Assembly: GCF_026222555.1 (NCBI RefSeq)
Contig: NZ_CP098511.1
Location: 1,345,501 to 1,409,500, forward strand
Source: Aquimarina sp. ERC-38
Lineage (GTDB): Bacteria; Bacteroidota; Bacteroidia; Flavobacteriales; Flavobacteriaceae
Length of the DNA: 64,000 bases
Reading direction: 5' to 3'
Part shown: piece by piece, positions 43,435-52,934 of the stretch
How positions within the stretch are numbered: position 1 is the stretch's first letter
How the letters are laid out: each line of letters starts with the position of its first letter
Notes under the pieces: generated by a model
Database searches by the model: none
What the model saw: only the letters and a program-made list of their open reading frames with translations
What the model was told of the DNA's origin: nothing
Translations under genes and position numbers: made by a program

Positions 43435-44301
43435 ATGGATACCAAAGAGTTACTAAAAAAAGTTCGGAAAATTGAAATTAAAACGCGTCGGCTAAGCGAC
43501 CATGTGTTTGGGGGAGAATACCATTCTACCTTTAAAGGTAGAGGGATGACTTTTAGTGAAGTACGTCAGTATCAATTTGGAGATGATGTTCGTAATATTG
43601 ACTGGAATGTAACGGCACGATATAATGAACCTTATATTAAAGTTTTTGAAGAAGAACGGGAATTGACCATGATGCTTATGGTAGATGTTTCCGGGTCGCA
43701 GTTCTTTGGGACACAGCAACAGTTTAAGAAAGATATTATTACTGAAATTGCGGCAACCCTGGCTTTTTCGGCAACTCAAAACAATGATAAAATTGGGCTA
43801 CTTTTATTTACCGATCAAATTGAACTTTTTATTCCGCCTAAAAAAGGAAGGTCCCACGTACTACGTATTATTCGTGAATTGTTAGAATTTGATCCAATAA
43901 GTAAAGAAACAAATATTACCGAAGCCTTAAAATTTCTTTCGGGTGTAATGAAAAAGAAAACCATTGTATTCATCCTATCGGATTTTATTGCAGATGATTA
44001 CGACCATACCCTTAAAATTGTTGGGAAGAAACATGATGTTACTGGGATTAGGGTGTACGACAAGAGAGAAGAAAACATTCCGAATTTAGGAATGGTACAA
44101 ATGGAAGATGAAGAAACCGGCGAGTTACTGCTGGTAAATACCAGTTCAAAAACCACCAGGAAACAATATGCTGGCTATTATAAAAAGAAAGTGAGTTATT
44201 TTAAGGACAGCTTTAACCGAAGCGGATCAGGTTCGCTAAGTAGTCGGGTAGATCAGAGTTATGTAAAAAAATTACTAGGATATTTTAAACAACGTGGATA
44301 A
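43435..44301 (+). CDS. DUF58 domain protein
   Basis: A 288-residue protein with the DUF58 core GMTFSEVRQYQFGDDVRNID and the downstream NVTARYNEPYIKVFEEERE block, followed by a VWA-like region (MLMVDVSGS). No transmembrane segments are evident. It belongs to the Bat/MoxR operon; DUF58 proteins act with MoxR ATPases and VWA proteins in envelope stress. The role is inferred from the family and location. Confidence 0.93.
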   Translation: MDTKELLKKVRKIEIKTRRLSDHVFGGEYHSTFKGRGMTFSEVRQYQFGDDVRNIDWNVTARYNEPYIKVFEEERELTMMLMVDVSGSQFFGTQQQFKKDIITEIAATLAFSATQNNDKIGLLLFTDQIELFIPPKKGRSHVLRIIRELLEFDPISKETNITEALKFLSGVMKKKTIVFILSDFIADDYDHTLKIVGKKHDVTGIRVYDKREENIPNLGMVQMEDEETGELLLVNTSSKTTRKQYAGYYKKKVSYFKDSFNRSGSGSLSSRVDQSYVKKLLGYFKQRG

Positions 44302-44345
44302 AAATTATAGAAGTATAGCCTTTAAAAGTAGTATCAAATTCACCC

Positions 44346-45998
44346 ATGCATAACCTAAACAACAATTTAATAAGTAGTATTATAAAGTTTAGCGACAGAC
44401 TTTTGAAGTATGTAGGCTTCAGCTTATTTTTCCTGGTGTTTCAAGTCAGCAAGGCGCAGGTAAAAGCGGGAGTGGATTCCACTTCGGTAAAAATAGGAGC
44501 TGCCATTAGTTACCAGATAGAAGCTACTACAGATCCCGGTACCATCGTGGTTTTTCCTGAAGGACAAACCTTTTCCCCTTTAGAAGTAATAGAATCTTTA
44601 GCGATTGATACGCTGGATAAAACCAATAAGCTAAAACTTTTAAAGGAATATAAAATCACCCAATTTGATTCCGGGCAATATACCATTCCCCGGCAAAAAG
44701 TACTTATTGGAGACCAAACTTTGTTTACAGACTCTATTGCTGTAGAAATAAATGATGTAGTGGTAGATACTACTAAGCAAAAAATGTTTGAAATTAAACC
44801 TTTGGAGGAGGTGGAGGTTTCATTTTTTAATTGGAAAAAATATCTATGGTGGATTCTGGTTCCTTTAGTATTAATAAGTCTGGTTGTATTATTTCTCTTC
44901 GGAAAGAAAAAAATTGACGAACGGAAGGCAAAGAAAATCCCGCCTTACGAGAAAGCAATGTTATCCCTGCGAGAGTTGGATGAATCTCATCTAATCGAAC
45001 AGGAATCTTTTAAAGAATACTATTCCCGGTTAAGTGATACTGCCCGTAAATATATTGACGAAGAAATTTATGATCATGCCATGGAAAGTACTACGGATGA
45101 ATTAATCTTAAAACTAGATGAAGAAACCAAATCCGGTACTTTAAACCTGGATACGCATACCATTGAAGAATTAAAAATGGTTTTAAAAACCGCCGATATG
45201 GCAAAATTTGCAAATATCAAGCCGGATATACAAACTGCTAAGACCGATCGAACGGTTATCGAAAAAGTAATTAATGAAACCAAGGAAGCAATTCCCGAAC
45301 CCACCGAAGAGGAGTTACTAGCAGATGAAGAGTATCGACTCGAAAAAGAAAGAAAAGCGAAGATCAAAAGAATCATTATCGGTTCAGTTGCAGCTTTTTT
45401 AGTGATTACCATTACTTTAGGAAGTTTTATTGCTATCAAAGGATATGATTTTGTAAAAGATAACTTGTTAGGGCATCCTACTAAAGAATTATTGGAAGGA
45501 GACTGGATTAGTAGTACCTACGGATTCCCTCCGGTGACAGTTTCTACCCCCAAAGTGTTATTACGAAACAATTTTCAACTTACCGAAGAACAAAAACAGA
45601 TCCTAAAGGGGAACGAAACTTTTATTTACGGGAGCCTAATTGGTAATTTTTATATTGCCGTAACTACCATGCAGTATAATCAACAAAGAAAAGTAGATTT
45701 TGAAAAAGTTCCGGAGCTTGCGGTAAAAGCCTTAGAACAGCAAGGGGCAAAAAATATTACGTTTAAATCCGACGAATATGAAACATTAGGTGGTGCTAAA
45801 GGGGTTAAAATTTACGGAGAATACGAAGCAGTCAATCCTATTACTAAAACAGAACAAAGAAATGAATACTCTATGTTGATTTTTGCTGAACAGGGAGGGT
45901 TTCAACAGATCATGATTTCTTATGATGTCAATGATCAGTATGCTAAAAAGATTAATGAACGGGTTATCAATTCCGTAGAACTTAAAAATGTTGAGTAA
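44346..45998 (+). CDS. Bat-operon membrane protein with two transmembrane regions
   Basis: A 550-residue protein with an N-terminal signal-like segment (about 20-38), a beta-rich exported domain (39-160), a first transmembrane helix (about 168-186), a long cytoplasmic helical region (190-340), a second helix (about 343-366), and a C-terminal exported domain. The N-terminal half resembles the DUF4381/BatD-like helper that comes between DUF58 and the VWA proteins in Bacteroidota. The C-terminal domain (about 370-550) has no assigned family. It ends three bases before BatA. Confidence 0.75.
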   Translation: MHNLNNNLISSIIKFSDRLLKYVGFSLFFLVFQVSKAQVKAGVDSTSVKIGAAISYQIEATTDPGTIVVFPEGQTFSPLEVIESLAIDTLDKTNKLKLLKEYKITQFDSGQYTIPRQKVLIGDQTLFTDSIAVEINDVVVDTTKQKMFEIKPLEEVEVSFFNWKKYLWWILVPLVLISLVVLFLFGKKKIDERKAKKIPPYEKAMLSLRELDESHLIEQESFKEYYSRLSDTARKYIDEEIYDHAMESTTDELILKLDEETKSGTLNLDTHTIEELKMVLKTADMAKFANIKPDIQTAKTDRTVIEKVINETKEAIPEPTEEELLADEEYRLEKERKAKIKRIIIGSVAAFLVITITLGSFIAIKGYDFVKDNLLGHPTKELLEGDWISSTYGFPPVTVSTPKVLLRNNFQLTEEQKQILKGNETFIYGSLIGNFYIAVTTMQYNQQRKVDFEKVPELAVKALEQQGAKNITFKSDEYETLGGAKGVKIYGEYEAVNPITKTEQRNEYSMLIFAEQGGFQQIMISYDVNDQYAKKINERVINSVELKNVE

Positions 45999-46000
45999 CC

Positions 46001-47005
46001 ATGTTTAACAATATCACGTTCGAAAATCCTGAATTATTCTGGTTACTGCTCCTAATCCCGGTAGCTATAGCCTGGTATTTTTGGCAAAAGAACCGGTTAA
46101 ATGCTACGTTAAGAATTTCAACCATTAAAGGTTTTAAATTAGGGAATAGTTGGCTGGCAAAGTTAAAGCCGCTGCTTTTTGCCTTACGATTATTTGCCCT
46201 GGCTTTAGTCATTACTGCCATGGCTCGACCGCGAACGGTAGATGTATCTACCAAGACCAAAACTACCCGTGGGATTGATATTGTAATGGCTATTGACGTT
46301 TCGGCAAGTATGCTTGCAAGGGATTTACGCCCTAACCGCCTGGAAGCTTTAAAAGATGTAGCGGCAGAATTTGTGAAGGGTCGACCTAATGACCGGATTG
46401 GCTTAGTCGTATATGCCGGGGAGAGTTTTACAAAAACCCCAATTACCAGTGATAAAGCTATTGTGCTAAGTGCTTTGAATGATATTGCCTATAATAACGT
46501 ATTAGAAAATGGTACGGCCATCGGGATGGGATTGGCAACTTCGGTAAACCGGTTAAAAGACAGTAAAGCAAAGAGTAAAGTAATTATTTTACTCACTGAT
46601 GGTTCTAATAATGCCGGCTTTATTGATCCTAAAATAGCTTCTGAACTTGCCGTAGAATATGGTATCAAAACCTATACGATTGGTATAGGAACCAACGGAA
46701 CTGCTTTGTCCCCGGTAGCTATCCGACCGGATGGGTCTTTTCAATTTGGCAATGTACCGGTTGAAATAGACGAAGAATTATTAAAAGAAATCGCAAAAGT
46801 GACCAAAGGAAAGTATTTCCGGGCAACCAATAATAAAAAGCTGGAAACGATTTACGAAGAAATTGATAAACTAGAAAAGACGGATGTAGAAGAATTCAAA
46901 TTTTATAATTACGAAGAAAAATTCCGTCCTTTAGTGCTATTAGCCGGATTGTTATTACTAATAGAAATACTTTTACGTAATACGGTATTTCGGAGTTTTA
47001 TTTAA
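46001..47005 (+). CDS. batA: BatA, VWA-domain protein
   Basis: A 334-residue inner-membrane protein with N-terminal helices (about 13-28 and 57-74) and a C-terminal helix (about 310-328). The von Willebrand A domain has a MIDAS motif DVSAS at 99-103, then LLTDGSNNAG with the other metal-binding Asp. It starts three bases after the preceding gene and is one of a pair with the next protein. BatA and BatB are thought to act in envelope maintenance and oxygen tolerance. Confidence 0.92.
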   Translation: MFNNITFENPELFWLLLLIPVAIAWYFWQKNRLNATLRISTIKGFKLGNSWLAKLKPLLFALRLFALALVITAMARPRTVDVSTKTKTTRGIDIVMAIDVSASMLARDLRPNRLEALKDVAAEFVKGRPNDRIGLVVYAGESFTKTPITSDKAIVLSALNDIAYNNVLENGTAIGMGLATSVNRLKDSKAKSKVIILLTDGSNNAGFIDPKIASELAVEYGIKTYTIGIGTNGTALSPVAIRPDGSFQFGNVPVEIDEELLKEIAKVTKGKYFRATNNKKLETIYEEIDKLEKTDVEEFKFYNYEEKFRPLVLLAGLLLLIEILLRNTVFRSFI

Positions 47006-47014
47006 AGTTATGTT

Positions 47015-48058
47015 ATGTATTTACTAGAAGAAAAAATATATTTTTGGTTGCTTTTGGTGATACCGGTGCTGGTAGTACTGTACTCCGGGGTTGTATTTTG
47101 GAAAAAACGGGCGCAACGGAAATTTGCCGATAAAAGCCTCTTATCAAGATTAACGCCGAATAAATCCGTATTTAAACCTACCTTAAAATTTATCGTTATT
47201 TGCTTGGCATTGGCTTTTCTTACGATGGGTCTGGTGAACCCAAAGATTGGAACCAAATTAGAAACCGTCAAGAGAGAAGGAGTTGATGTGGTTTTTGCTA
47301 TCGATGTATCAAAAAGTATGTTGGCCGAAGATATTGCGCCAAATCGGATAGAAAAGGCAAAACAACTGGTCACTCAAATTATCAATGGTCTGGCAAGTGA
47401 CCGAGTGGGGATTATTGCCTATGCTGCCAGTGCTTTCCCGCAGTTACCTATAACCACGGATTACGGATCGGCAAAGATGTTCTTGCAATCTATGAACACC
47501 GATATGCTTTCCTCTCAGGGGACAGCAATCAACGAAGCCATCGAACTGGCGACTACTTTTTTTGATGATGAGGAGCAAACCAATCGGGTACTTTTTATTA
47601 TTAGCGATGGAGAAGATCATGAAGGTAACGTAGAAGATTTAGCCGAAGAAGCAGCGGAGCAGGGAATTAAAATATATACTATCGGAGTTGGTTCAGCTAA
47701 AGGTGGTCCGATACCCATTAAAAGAAACGGAATTGTTCAAAGCTACAAAAAGGACAGCCAGGGTGAAACCGTGATTACTAGATTAAACCCGACAATTTTA
47801 CAGCAAATTGCAGAAAAGGCAAATGGCACATACCTTGATGGTAAGAATACAAAAGCTGTAACAGATACAGTCAGCGAAATTCTGCAAGGGATGGATAAAA
47901 CAGAATTTGAAGCAAAGCAGGTAGCTGATTTTAAAGATCAGTTCCAATGGTTTTTGGCAGCTGGGTTATTGTTACTATTTTTAGATATATTTTTACTGGA
48001 ACGTAAAACGTCATGGGTAAAAAAGCTGAATTTATTTAATGAACAAGAGCAGAAATAA
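47015..48058 (+). CDS. batB: BatB, VWA-domain protein
   Basis: A 347-residue paralogue of BatA. Two helices at the start (about 9-28 and 57-73), a MIDAS motif DVSKS at 97-101 and IISDGEDHEG later, and a C-terminal helix (about 311-329). It starts nine bases after BatA. VWA domains here presumably bind metal and protein partners in the periplasm or cytoplasm; which side is not resolved. Confidence 0.92.
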   Translation: MYLLEEKIYFWLLLVIPVLVVLYSGVVFWKKRAQRKFADKSLLSRLTPNKSVFKPTLKFIVICLALAFLTMGLVNPKIGTKLETVKREGVDVVFAIDVSKSMLAEDIAPNRIEKAKQLVTQIINGLASDRVGIIAYAASAFPQLPITTDYGSAKMFLQSMNTDMLSSQGTAINEAIELATTFFDDEEQTNRVLFIISDGEDHEGNVEDLAEEAAEQGIKIYTIGVGSAKGGPIPIKRNGIVQSYKKDSQGETVITRLNPTILQQIAEKANGTYLDGKNTKAVTDTVSEILQGMDKTEFEAKQVADFKDQFQWFLAAGLLLLFLDIFLLERKTSWVKKLNLFNEQEQK

Positions 48059-48080
48059 GTAAGATAAATACAAAGAGAAG

Positions 48081-48995
48081 ATGAAGCAGGTTTTTATTTT
48101 AATATTATTACTATTGGGAGGTTCTTTATTAAGGTCACAAGAAAAAGATACGGCCGAAATAATAGAAAAGGCAAAGCAGTTTATTGCTACCGGAAATGAT
48201 CAATTGGTGTTAAATGGTAATTTTCCGCAGGCAGAAGCAGATTACAGAAAAGCCATACATACAAATCCTGAAAGTACCAGGGCAAAATACAATTTGGCAA
48301 ACGCATACTATAACAGCGAAAAATTTACGGAAGCTACCCAACGTTTTAATGAGGCTATAAAGATTGCTAAAAGTAAAGATGAAAAACACCGGGCGTTCCA
48401 TAATTTAGGAAATTCCTTTATGGAACAAAAAAAGTATAAAGAAGCTGTAGAAGCTTATAAAAATGCTTTGCGAAACAATTCAACAGATGAAGAAACTCGT
48501 TATAATTTGGCTTTAGCAAAAAAAATGCTGGAACAACAGGAGCAGGAAAACGAGCAGAATAAGGATAACAAAGACGATCAGGAAAACAAGGATCAAAAAG
48601 ATCAAAACGAAGAAAATAAGGAAGACGATAGTAAAGAAGGAGATAATAAAGAGGATCAAAAAGACCAGGGGAAAGACGGTGATCAGGGAGATAAAAAAGA
48701 GGATAAAGGAGATGAAGGGAAGTCTGACGAAGAAAAAGAAGGAGAAGATCAAAAAGGAGAAGATGGTCAACCTAAAGAGGAAGAAGAAGGAAAAGAAGGA
48801 GAGCAAAATAAAGATCAGCAAGGGAAAGAAGAAGGAGAGCAAAAACAACCTGCTAAACCTGTACCGGGACAATTATCTCCTCAACAAGTAAAGAACTTGC
48901 TGGAAGCAATGAATAATCAGGAGAAAAAGGTACAGGGCAAGATCAATGCTGAAAAAGTAAAAGGAGCTAAAATTAGAACAGAAAAAGATTGGTAA
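48081..48995 (+). CDS. batC: BatC-like tetratricopeptide protein with acidic repeat tail
   Basis: A 304-residue protein: signal peptide (about 1-20), tetratricopeptide repeats (roughly 50-150: KYNLANAYYNSEKFTEATQR and RYNLALAKKMLEQQEQENEQ), then a low-complexity region of about 100 residues made almost only of K, E, D, Q, N and G, and a short polar end. TPRs bind partners; the tail is probably disordered. Its stop overlaps the start-codon region of the next gene (TAATG). Confidence 0.88.
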   Translation: MKQVFILILLLLGGSLLRSQEKDTAEIIEKAKQFIATGNDQLVLNGNFPQAEADYRKAIHTNPESTRAKYNLANAYYNSEKFTEATQRFNEAIKIAKSKDEKHRAFHNLGNSFMEQKKYKEAVEAYKNALRNNSTDEETRYNLALAKKMLEQQEQENEQNKDNKDDQENKDQKDQNEENKEDDSKEGDNKEDQKDQGKDGDQGDKKEDKGDEGKSDEEKEGEDQKGEDGQPKEEEEGKEGEQNKDQQGKEEGEQKQPAKPVPGQLSPQQVKNLLEAMNNQEKKVQGKINAEKVKGAKIRTEKDW

Positions 48996-49024
48996 TGAAT
49001 TTATCCAACGTGATAAATATTGAT

Positions 49025-50809
49025 ATGTATAGTAAAACAAAAAAAATACTGCTTACGCTAGTTGGTATATTTTTATGTGTACTATCTACACTTGCACAAG
49101 TTACTTTTGAAGCAAATGTGAGTAAAAAGAAACTGGGGGTAAATGAGCGTTTACGGGTAGACTTTGAAATGAATAAAGACGGCGACAACTTTTCACCACC
49201 CAGGTTTTTAGGATTTGAGGTAGTTGGTGGCCCGAATCAATCCATTAGCAATTCCTGGATCAACGGAAAGCGTTCGTATAAAAAAACCTTTAGTTATTTT
49301 TTAACGCCTACCCGTAAAGGAAGATTTACCATTGGTCAGGCAACTATTAATATTGATGGCACCACCTACAAAACCATTCCGGTACCAATTACCGTAACCT
49401 CTGCGGTAAGCGAACCTAAAGATGGTAATAATTCGGAATATATTGCTAGTGAGAATTTACATCTGGTAGCAGAAGTTTCCAAAAGTAATCCGTACCTTAA
49501 TGAAGCGATTACGGTAGTCTATAAGTTGTACGTACACCCCAGGATTCGGATTAGTAATTTAAGGGAATTAGATAATCCGAAATACAGTGATTTCTGGAGT
49601 CAATCCATTAAAATTGGACAATTAAAGGTAGAGCGTGGAGAATATAACGGCGAACCTTATAATTTTGTGGTGTGTGGTAAAACGGTATTGTACCCGCAAA
49701 AAACCGGTAAATTAAAAATGGAACCTTTGGCCCTTACGGTTTCTGTAGATGTACCTACCAATCGAAGGGATATTTTTGGGAGTGTATTTTATAATACGGT
49801 GGATAAATCAGTCACGGCAAATACCCGAACCATTAATGTAAAACCCTTACCCCAAGAAAATCGTCCCGCTAATTTTTCCGGAGCCGTGGGTTCTTTTGAC
49901 TTTAAGGTCTTACCTAGCCGAACCGTACTAGATGCTACCGAATCTTTTGAGACCAGAATAGAAGTCTCAGGACAAGGAAATTTAAGTCTTTTTGAATTAC
50001 CAAAGCTTACCGTGCCTAACGGATTAGAAAAATACGAACCGGAACATGCTGAAAATGTACGTACAGACCTACGTGGTATGAAAGGAAGTATTTCTGACCG
50101 GTATACGCTGGTACCTCAGTTTAAAGGTCGGTATCCGATTCCGCCGGTATCTTTTTCCTATTTTGACTTAAATTCAGAATCATATAAAACTATAAATTCC
50201 GAAGAAATTATCATCGAAGTAAAAAACGGACCGGATAGTGGAAGTTTGTCAAATACTACGGGTACAACTGGTAATGCGGTAAATAAACAACAGGTATTAC
50301 AATCCGGAAAGCAATTTCGGTTTATTAAAACCGCTACTAATTTACAATCGGTTAAGCGAAGCTATTTCTTTAAATCCACTGGTTTTTGGTTGGCATTAAC
50401 GACTCCTTTGTTAGCGATACCTTTGTTTTTGTTCTTTGGTAAAAAACGACAACAACGTCTAGGCGACGTACAAGGTAACCGCATACGTAAAGCGGATAAA
50501 TTAGCCAGGAAGTATTTATCAGAAGCCAAACGTAACCTGGGCGATCAAAAAGAATTTTACATTGCCATGGAGCGGGCCTTACATAATTATTTAAAAGCCA
50601 AACTGCGTATACAAACCAGTGATATGAGTAAAGACCGTATTCAGCGCTTATTAAAAGAGCGGAACGTAGAAGATACTACTACCATTGAGTTTATCGCATT
50701 ATTAGAAAGCTGTGAATTTGCCCGGTATACGCCTTCATCTACCACGGCCATGCAGCAAGATTATGACAAGGCTTCACGTGTAATTTCATCATTAGATAAA
50801 CAATTGTAA
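49025..50809 (+). CDS. batD: BatD-like protein
   Basis: About 594 residues from ATG 49025, an exported protein with signal peptide (MYSKTKKILLTLVGIFLCVL) and several beta-rich domains, then a helix (about 455-475) and a basic, helical cytoplasmic tail. This matches the BatD family of Bacteroidota Bat operons. A start at 48995 overlapping the batC stop by TAATG is possible and would add ten residues; I prefer 49025 because it gives a standard signal peptide. It overlaps nothing downstream; BatE follows one base after the stop. Confidence 0.88.
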   Translation: MYSKTKKILLTLVGIFLCVLSTLAQVTFEANVSKKKLGVNERLRVDFEMNKDGDNFSPPRFLGFEVVGGPNQSISNSWINGKRSYKKTFSYFLTPTRKGRFTIGQATINIDGTTYKTIPVPITVTSAVSEPKDGNNSEYIASENLHLVAEVSKSNPYLNEAITVVYKLYVHPRIRISNLRELDNPKYSDFWSQSIKIGQLKVERGEYNGEPYNFVVCGKTVLYPQKTGKLKMEPLALTVSVDVPTNRRDIFGSVFYNTVDKSVTANTRTINVKPLPQENRPANFSGAVGSFDFKVLPSRTVLDATESFETRIEVSGQGNLSLFELPKLTVPNGLEKYEPEHAENVRTDLRGMKGSISDRYTLVPQFKGRYPIPPVSFSYFDLNSESYKTINSEEIIIEVKNGPDSGSLSNTTGTTGNAVNKQQVLQSGKQFRFIKTATNLQSVKRSYFFKSTGFWLALTTPLLAIPLFLFFGKKRQQRLGDVQGNRIRKADKLARKYLSEAKRNLGDQKEFYIAMERALHNYLKAKLRIQTSDMSKDRIQRLLKERNVEDTTTIEFIALLESCEFARYTPSSTTAMQQDYDKASRVISSLDKQL

Positions 50810-50810
50810 T

Positions 50811-51560
50811 ATGAAAAGGATAGTTTTATTACTTTGCTTTTTAATATCCTCTCTTGCTTTTTCCCAATCCGAAGAAGCTTTTCAGCGTGGTAATTCATTG
50901 TATAATGAAGGTAAGTTCCAGGAAGCAATAGATACTTACCTTTCTATCATTAATAATGGTGAAGAATCTGCCGAAGTATACTTTAACCTGGGAAATGCAT
51001 ATTATAAATTAAGCCAGATTGCCCCCAGTATTTTATATTATGAAAAAGCACTAAAATTAGATCCCGGGGATGCCGATATAAAGAACAATTTACAATTTGC
51101 TAATAATTCAAAAATCGATGTCATCGAAGTACTACCGGAAGGTATTGTATCCCGAACGACAAACTCCCTGATTAATACCTTTACTTTTGATGGTTGGGCG
51201 TGGACCTCTGTCATTTTAATACTACTATTTGTAGCTAGTGTATTACTATACTTTGTTTCCTATACATCTTTAAAAAAACGTTTATTTTTTACGACCGCAA
51301 TTTTAGGATTGGTGCTAAGTATCAGTTCGGTGCTGTTTGCCTACAAGCAATACAACCTGGTTCAAAATGAAAAATATGCCGTTATCTTTTCTGAAGAAAG
51401 TGAAGTAAAAAGTGCCCCAAACCTACGTAGTGAAGTATCTTTTGAATTACATAAAGGAACCAAAGTTAAAATTCTGGATAAAGTAAATAACTGGAATAAA
51501 ATAAAATTGGCAGACGGTAAAATCGGTTGGATTCCTACGGAAGATTTGAGGGAGATTTAG
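50811..51560 (+). CDS. batE: BatE-like TPR and SH3-domain protein
   Basis: A 249-residue protein: signal peptide (1-18), tetratricopeptide repeats (about 21-90: AYYKLSQIAPSILYYEKALK), two transmembrane helices (about 131-150 and 160-178), and a C-terminal bacterial SH3 domain (187-249, ending WIPTEDLREI). The order TPR-TM-SH3 matches BatE. It is the last gene of the operon. The 176 bases after it have no further gene. Confidence 0.88.
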   Translation: MKRIVLLLCFLISSLAFSQSEEAFQRGNSLYNEGKFQEAIDTYLSIINNGEESAEVYFNLGNAYYKLSQIAPSILYYEKALKLDPGDADIKNNLQFANNSKIDVIEVLPEGIVSRTTNSLINTFTFDGWAWTSVILILLFVASVLLYFVSYTSLKKRLFFTTAILGLVLSISSVLFAYKQYNLVQNEKYAVIFSEESEVKSAPNLRSEVSFELHKGTKVKILDKVNNWNKIKLADGKIGWIPTEDLREI

Positions 51561-51736
51561 TTTTTAGGGAAATAAAAATTTAAAAAACCTGTAACATTTT
51601 ATGTGTTTTGTATACTTATTTATAAAACGTATCTTCAAAAAATATCAAATCTATAAATAGAGACCAAATTTTTAAGTAAGTAAAGCTACTGATTGGTTAT
51701 GCATGTTTGATTAGAAGAATAGTATACAGAAGCATA

Positions 51737-52582
51737 ATGAAATACATATTTTTAGCCTTAATAGGATTAATTTTAGCAAGCAATCTTACAGCACAAGAGA
51801 AAATAAAAGGCAATTTAATTCGGATAAAAAAAGACAAATCTGACAACTCTAAAGATAAATTTTATAATCAGGTAGGATTTGTACTGGAGAAAGAGTTAAA
51901 AAACAAACCGGAAATTCAAAAGATATTAAAAGAAAAAAGTAAGGATACTATTTTCTTAAATTTTTCTTTTTTTGTTAAAACTAAAAATGAACTATTCCCT
52001 GGTACGATTAGGTCTAATTTTCAAGATAAGACAGAATTAAATGATTTTTTATACCAGGCAATAGATACTAATTTTGAATTTAAACAAATTTTGAATGAAT
52101 GTGGTGAAGCTATTCCTCAACCTTCTCCACATATTCGACTAAAATTTATTGAAGAAACCGGAAATAATAATCAACCTACTTTAAAATATGCCGGAATAGA
52201 TGTCAATTTTAAAAAAAGGAGAAAAGCTTTTAAAGGAGATTTGGTGAATGCTCCAATTCACCCGAATTGTAAAAAAGTGGATAATCCTAAAATTAATAAT
52301 AAATGCATTTCAAATGAATTGAAACGTTATGTTTCTAATAATTTTAAAAAATCCATAGTTAAACATTTAAAGAAAAAGGGATGTCAACAGAAGTGTTACG
52401 CACTATTTATAATTAATAAAACCGGAGATATTGATAATATTAACGTAGTCTCTTCCAATCTAACTTTAAGTATTGAAGTAGCTCGTTTATTAAAATCTGT
52501 AAAAGGGATTGAACCAGCCACAAGTAAAACTGGAAAAAAAGTAGAAGTTTTATACTCATTACCTGTAAATTTTCAGTTTTAA
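51737..52582 (+). CDS. Exported protein with TonB C-terminal-like domain
   Basis: A 281-residue protein with signal peptide (about 1-19 from ATG 51737). The last about 60 residues (ALFIINKTGDIDNINVVSSN to VEVLYSLPVNFQF) resemble the TonB C-terminal fold (a beta strand, then helix, then strand) seen in many Bacteroidota exported proteins. The middle is Lys/Asn-rich with Cys residues (CISNE, CQQKC). No ExbB/ExbD genes are nearby, so an energy-transducing role is doubtful. TTG 51707 would add ten residues and is rejected. Confidence 0.7.
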   Translation: MKYIFLALIGLILASNLTAQEKIKGNLIRIKKDKSDNSKDKFYNQVGFVLEKELKNKPEIQKILKEKSKDTIFLNFSFFVKTKNELFPGTIRSNFQDKTELNDFLYQAIDTNFEFKQILNECGEAIPQPSPHIRLKFIEETGNNNQPTLKYAGIDVNFKKRRKAFKGDLVNAPIHPNCKKVDNPKINNKCISNELKRYVSNNFKKSIVKHLKKKGCQQKCYALFIINKTGDIDNINVVSSNLTLSIEVARLLKSVKGIEPATSKTGKKVEVLYSLPVNFQF

Positions 52583-52675
52583 AAATGTTTTCTATCATTA
52601 GGTAATTTCTTCTTCACATAAATAATTTAAGAAATACTTCCAGAAATTTTCTAAATTTCAACTATAAGAGCAAAA

Positions 52676-52700
52676 CCCCCTCCCTCCGAGAGGGCCGGGG
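52676..52700. repeat. C/G-rich hairpin repeat in a 352-base gap
   Basis: A compact hairpin-forming motif (CCCTC-CGA-GAGGG inside CCCC...GGGG) lies in the 352-base gap between the TonB-C-like gene and ald. It is similar in type to the CCCCCTAGCCCC motif at 43301. It may be a member of a dispersed intergenic family; the rest of the gap has nothing I can identify besides the ald promoter. Confidence 0.55.
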
Positions 52701-52887
52701 TAGGAAACATAGAAAAGAAAAACTTTAGGAAACCTAAAAGAAGTTCCTATTCCAAAAGAAATTTAAAGAGGTGTTTAGAAAAATTCATATAAAAACTAAC
52801 GTTTGTTTACTTAAAATTAATTTTTTAAACAATTTATTGTATATCTCATAATAAATTACTGTTTTCATAATTTTTTAAAGAATGCTA

Positions 52888-52918
52888 TTGTTTTGGTTAT
52901 AAAAAACTAGTACTTTCG
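52888..52918 (+). promoter_or_regulatory. Promoter of ald
   Basis: TTG (52888-52890), 20 bases of spacer, then TACTTTCG (52911-52918), one base from TAnnTTTG and with ideal spacing. The ald ATG is 16 bases further on. Confidence 0.6.
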
Positions 52919-52934
52919 ACAAAAATCTACGAAT

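Noticed and set aside
48513-48872. Minus-strand ORF of 119 codons over the batC tail
   Set aside because: It is the antisense of an acidic low-complexity coding region and reads as Phe/Leu/Ile-rich text, a shadow frame.
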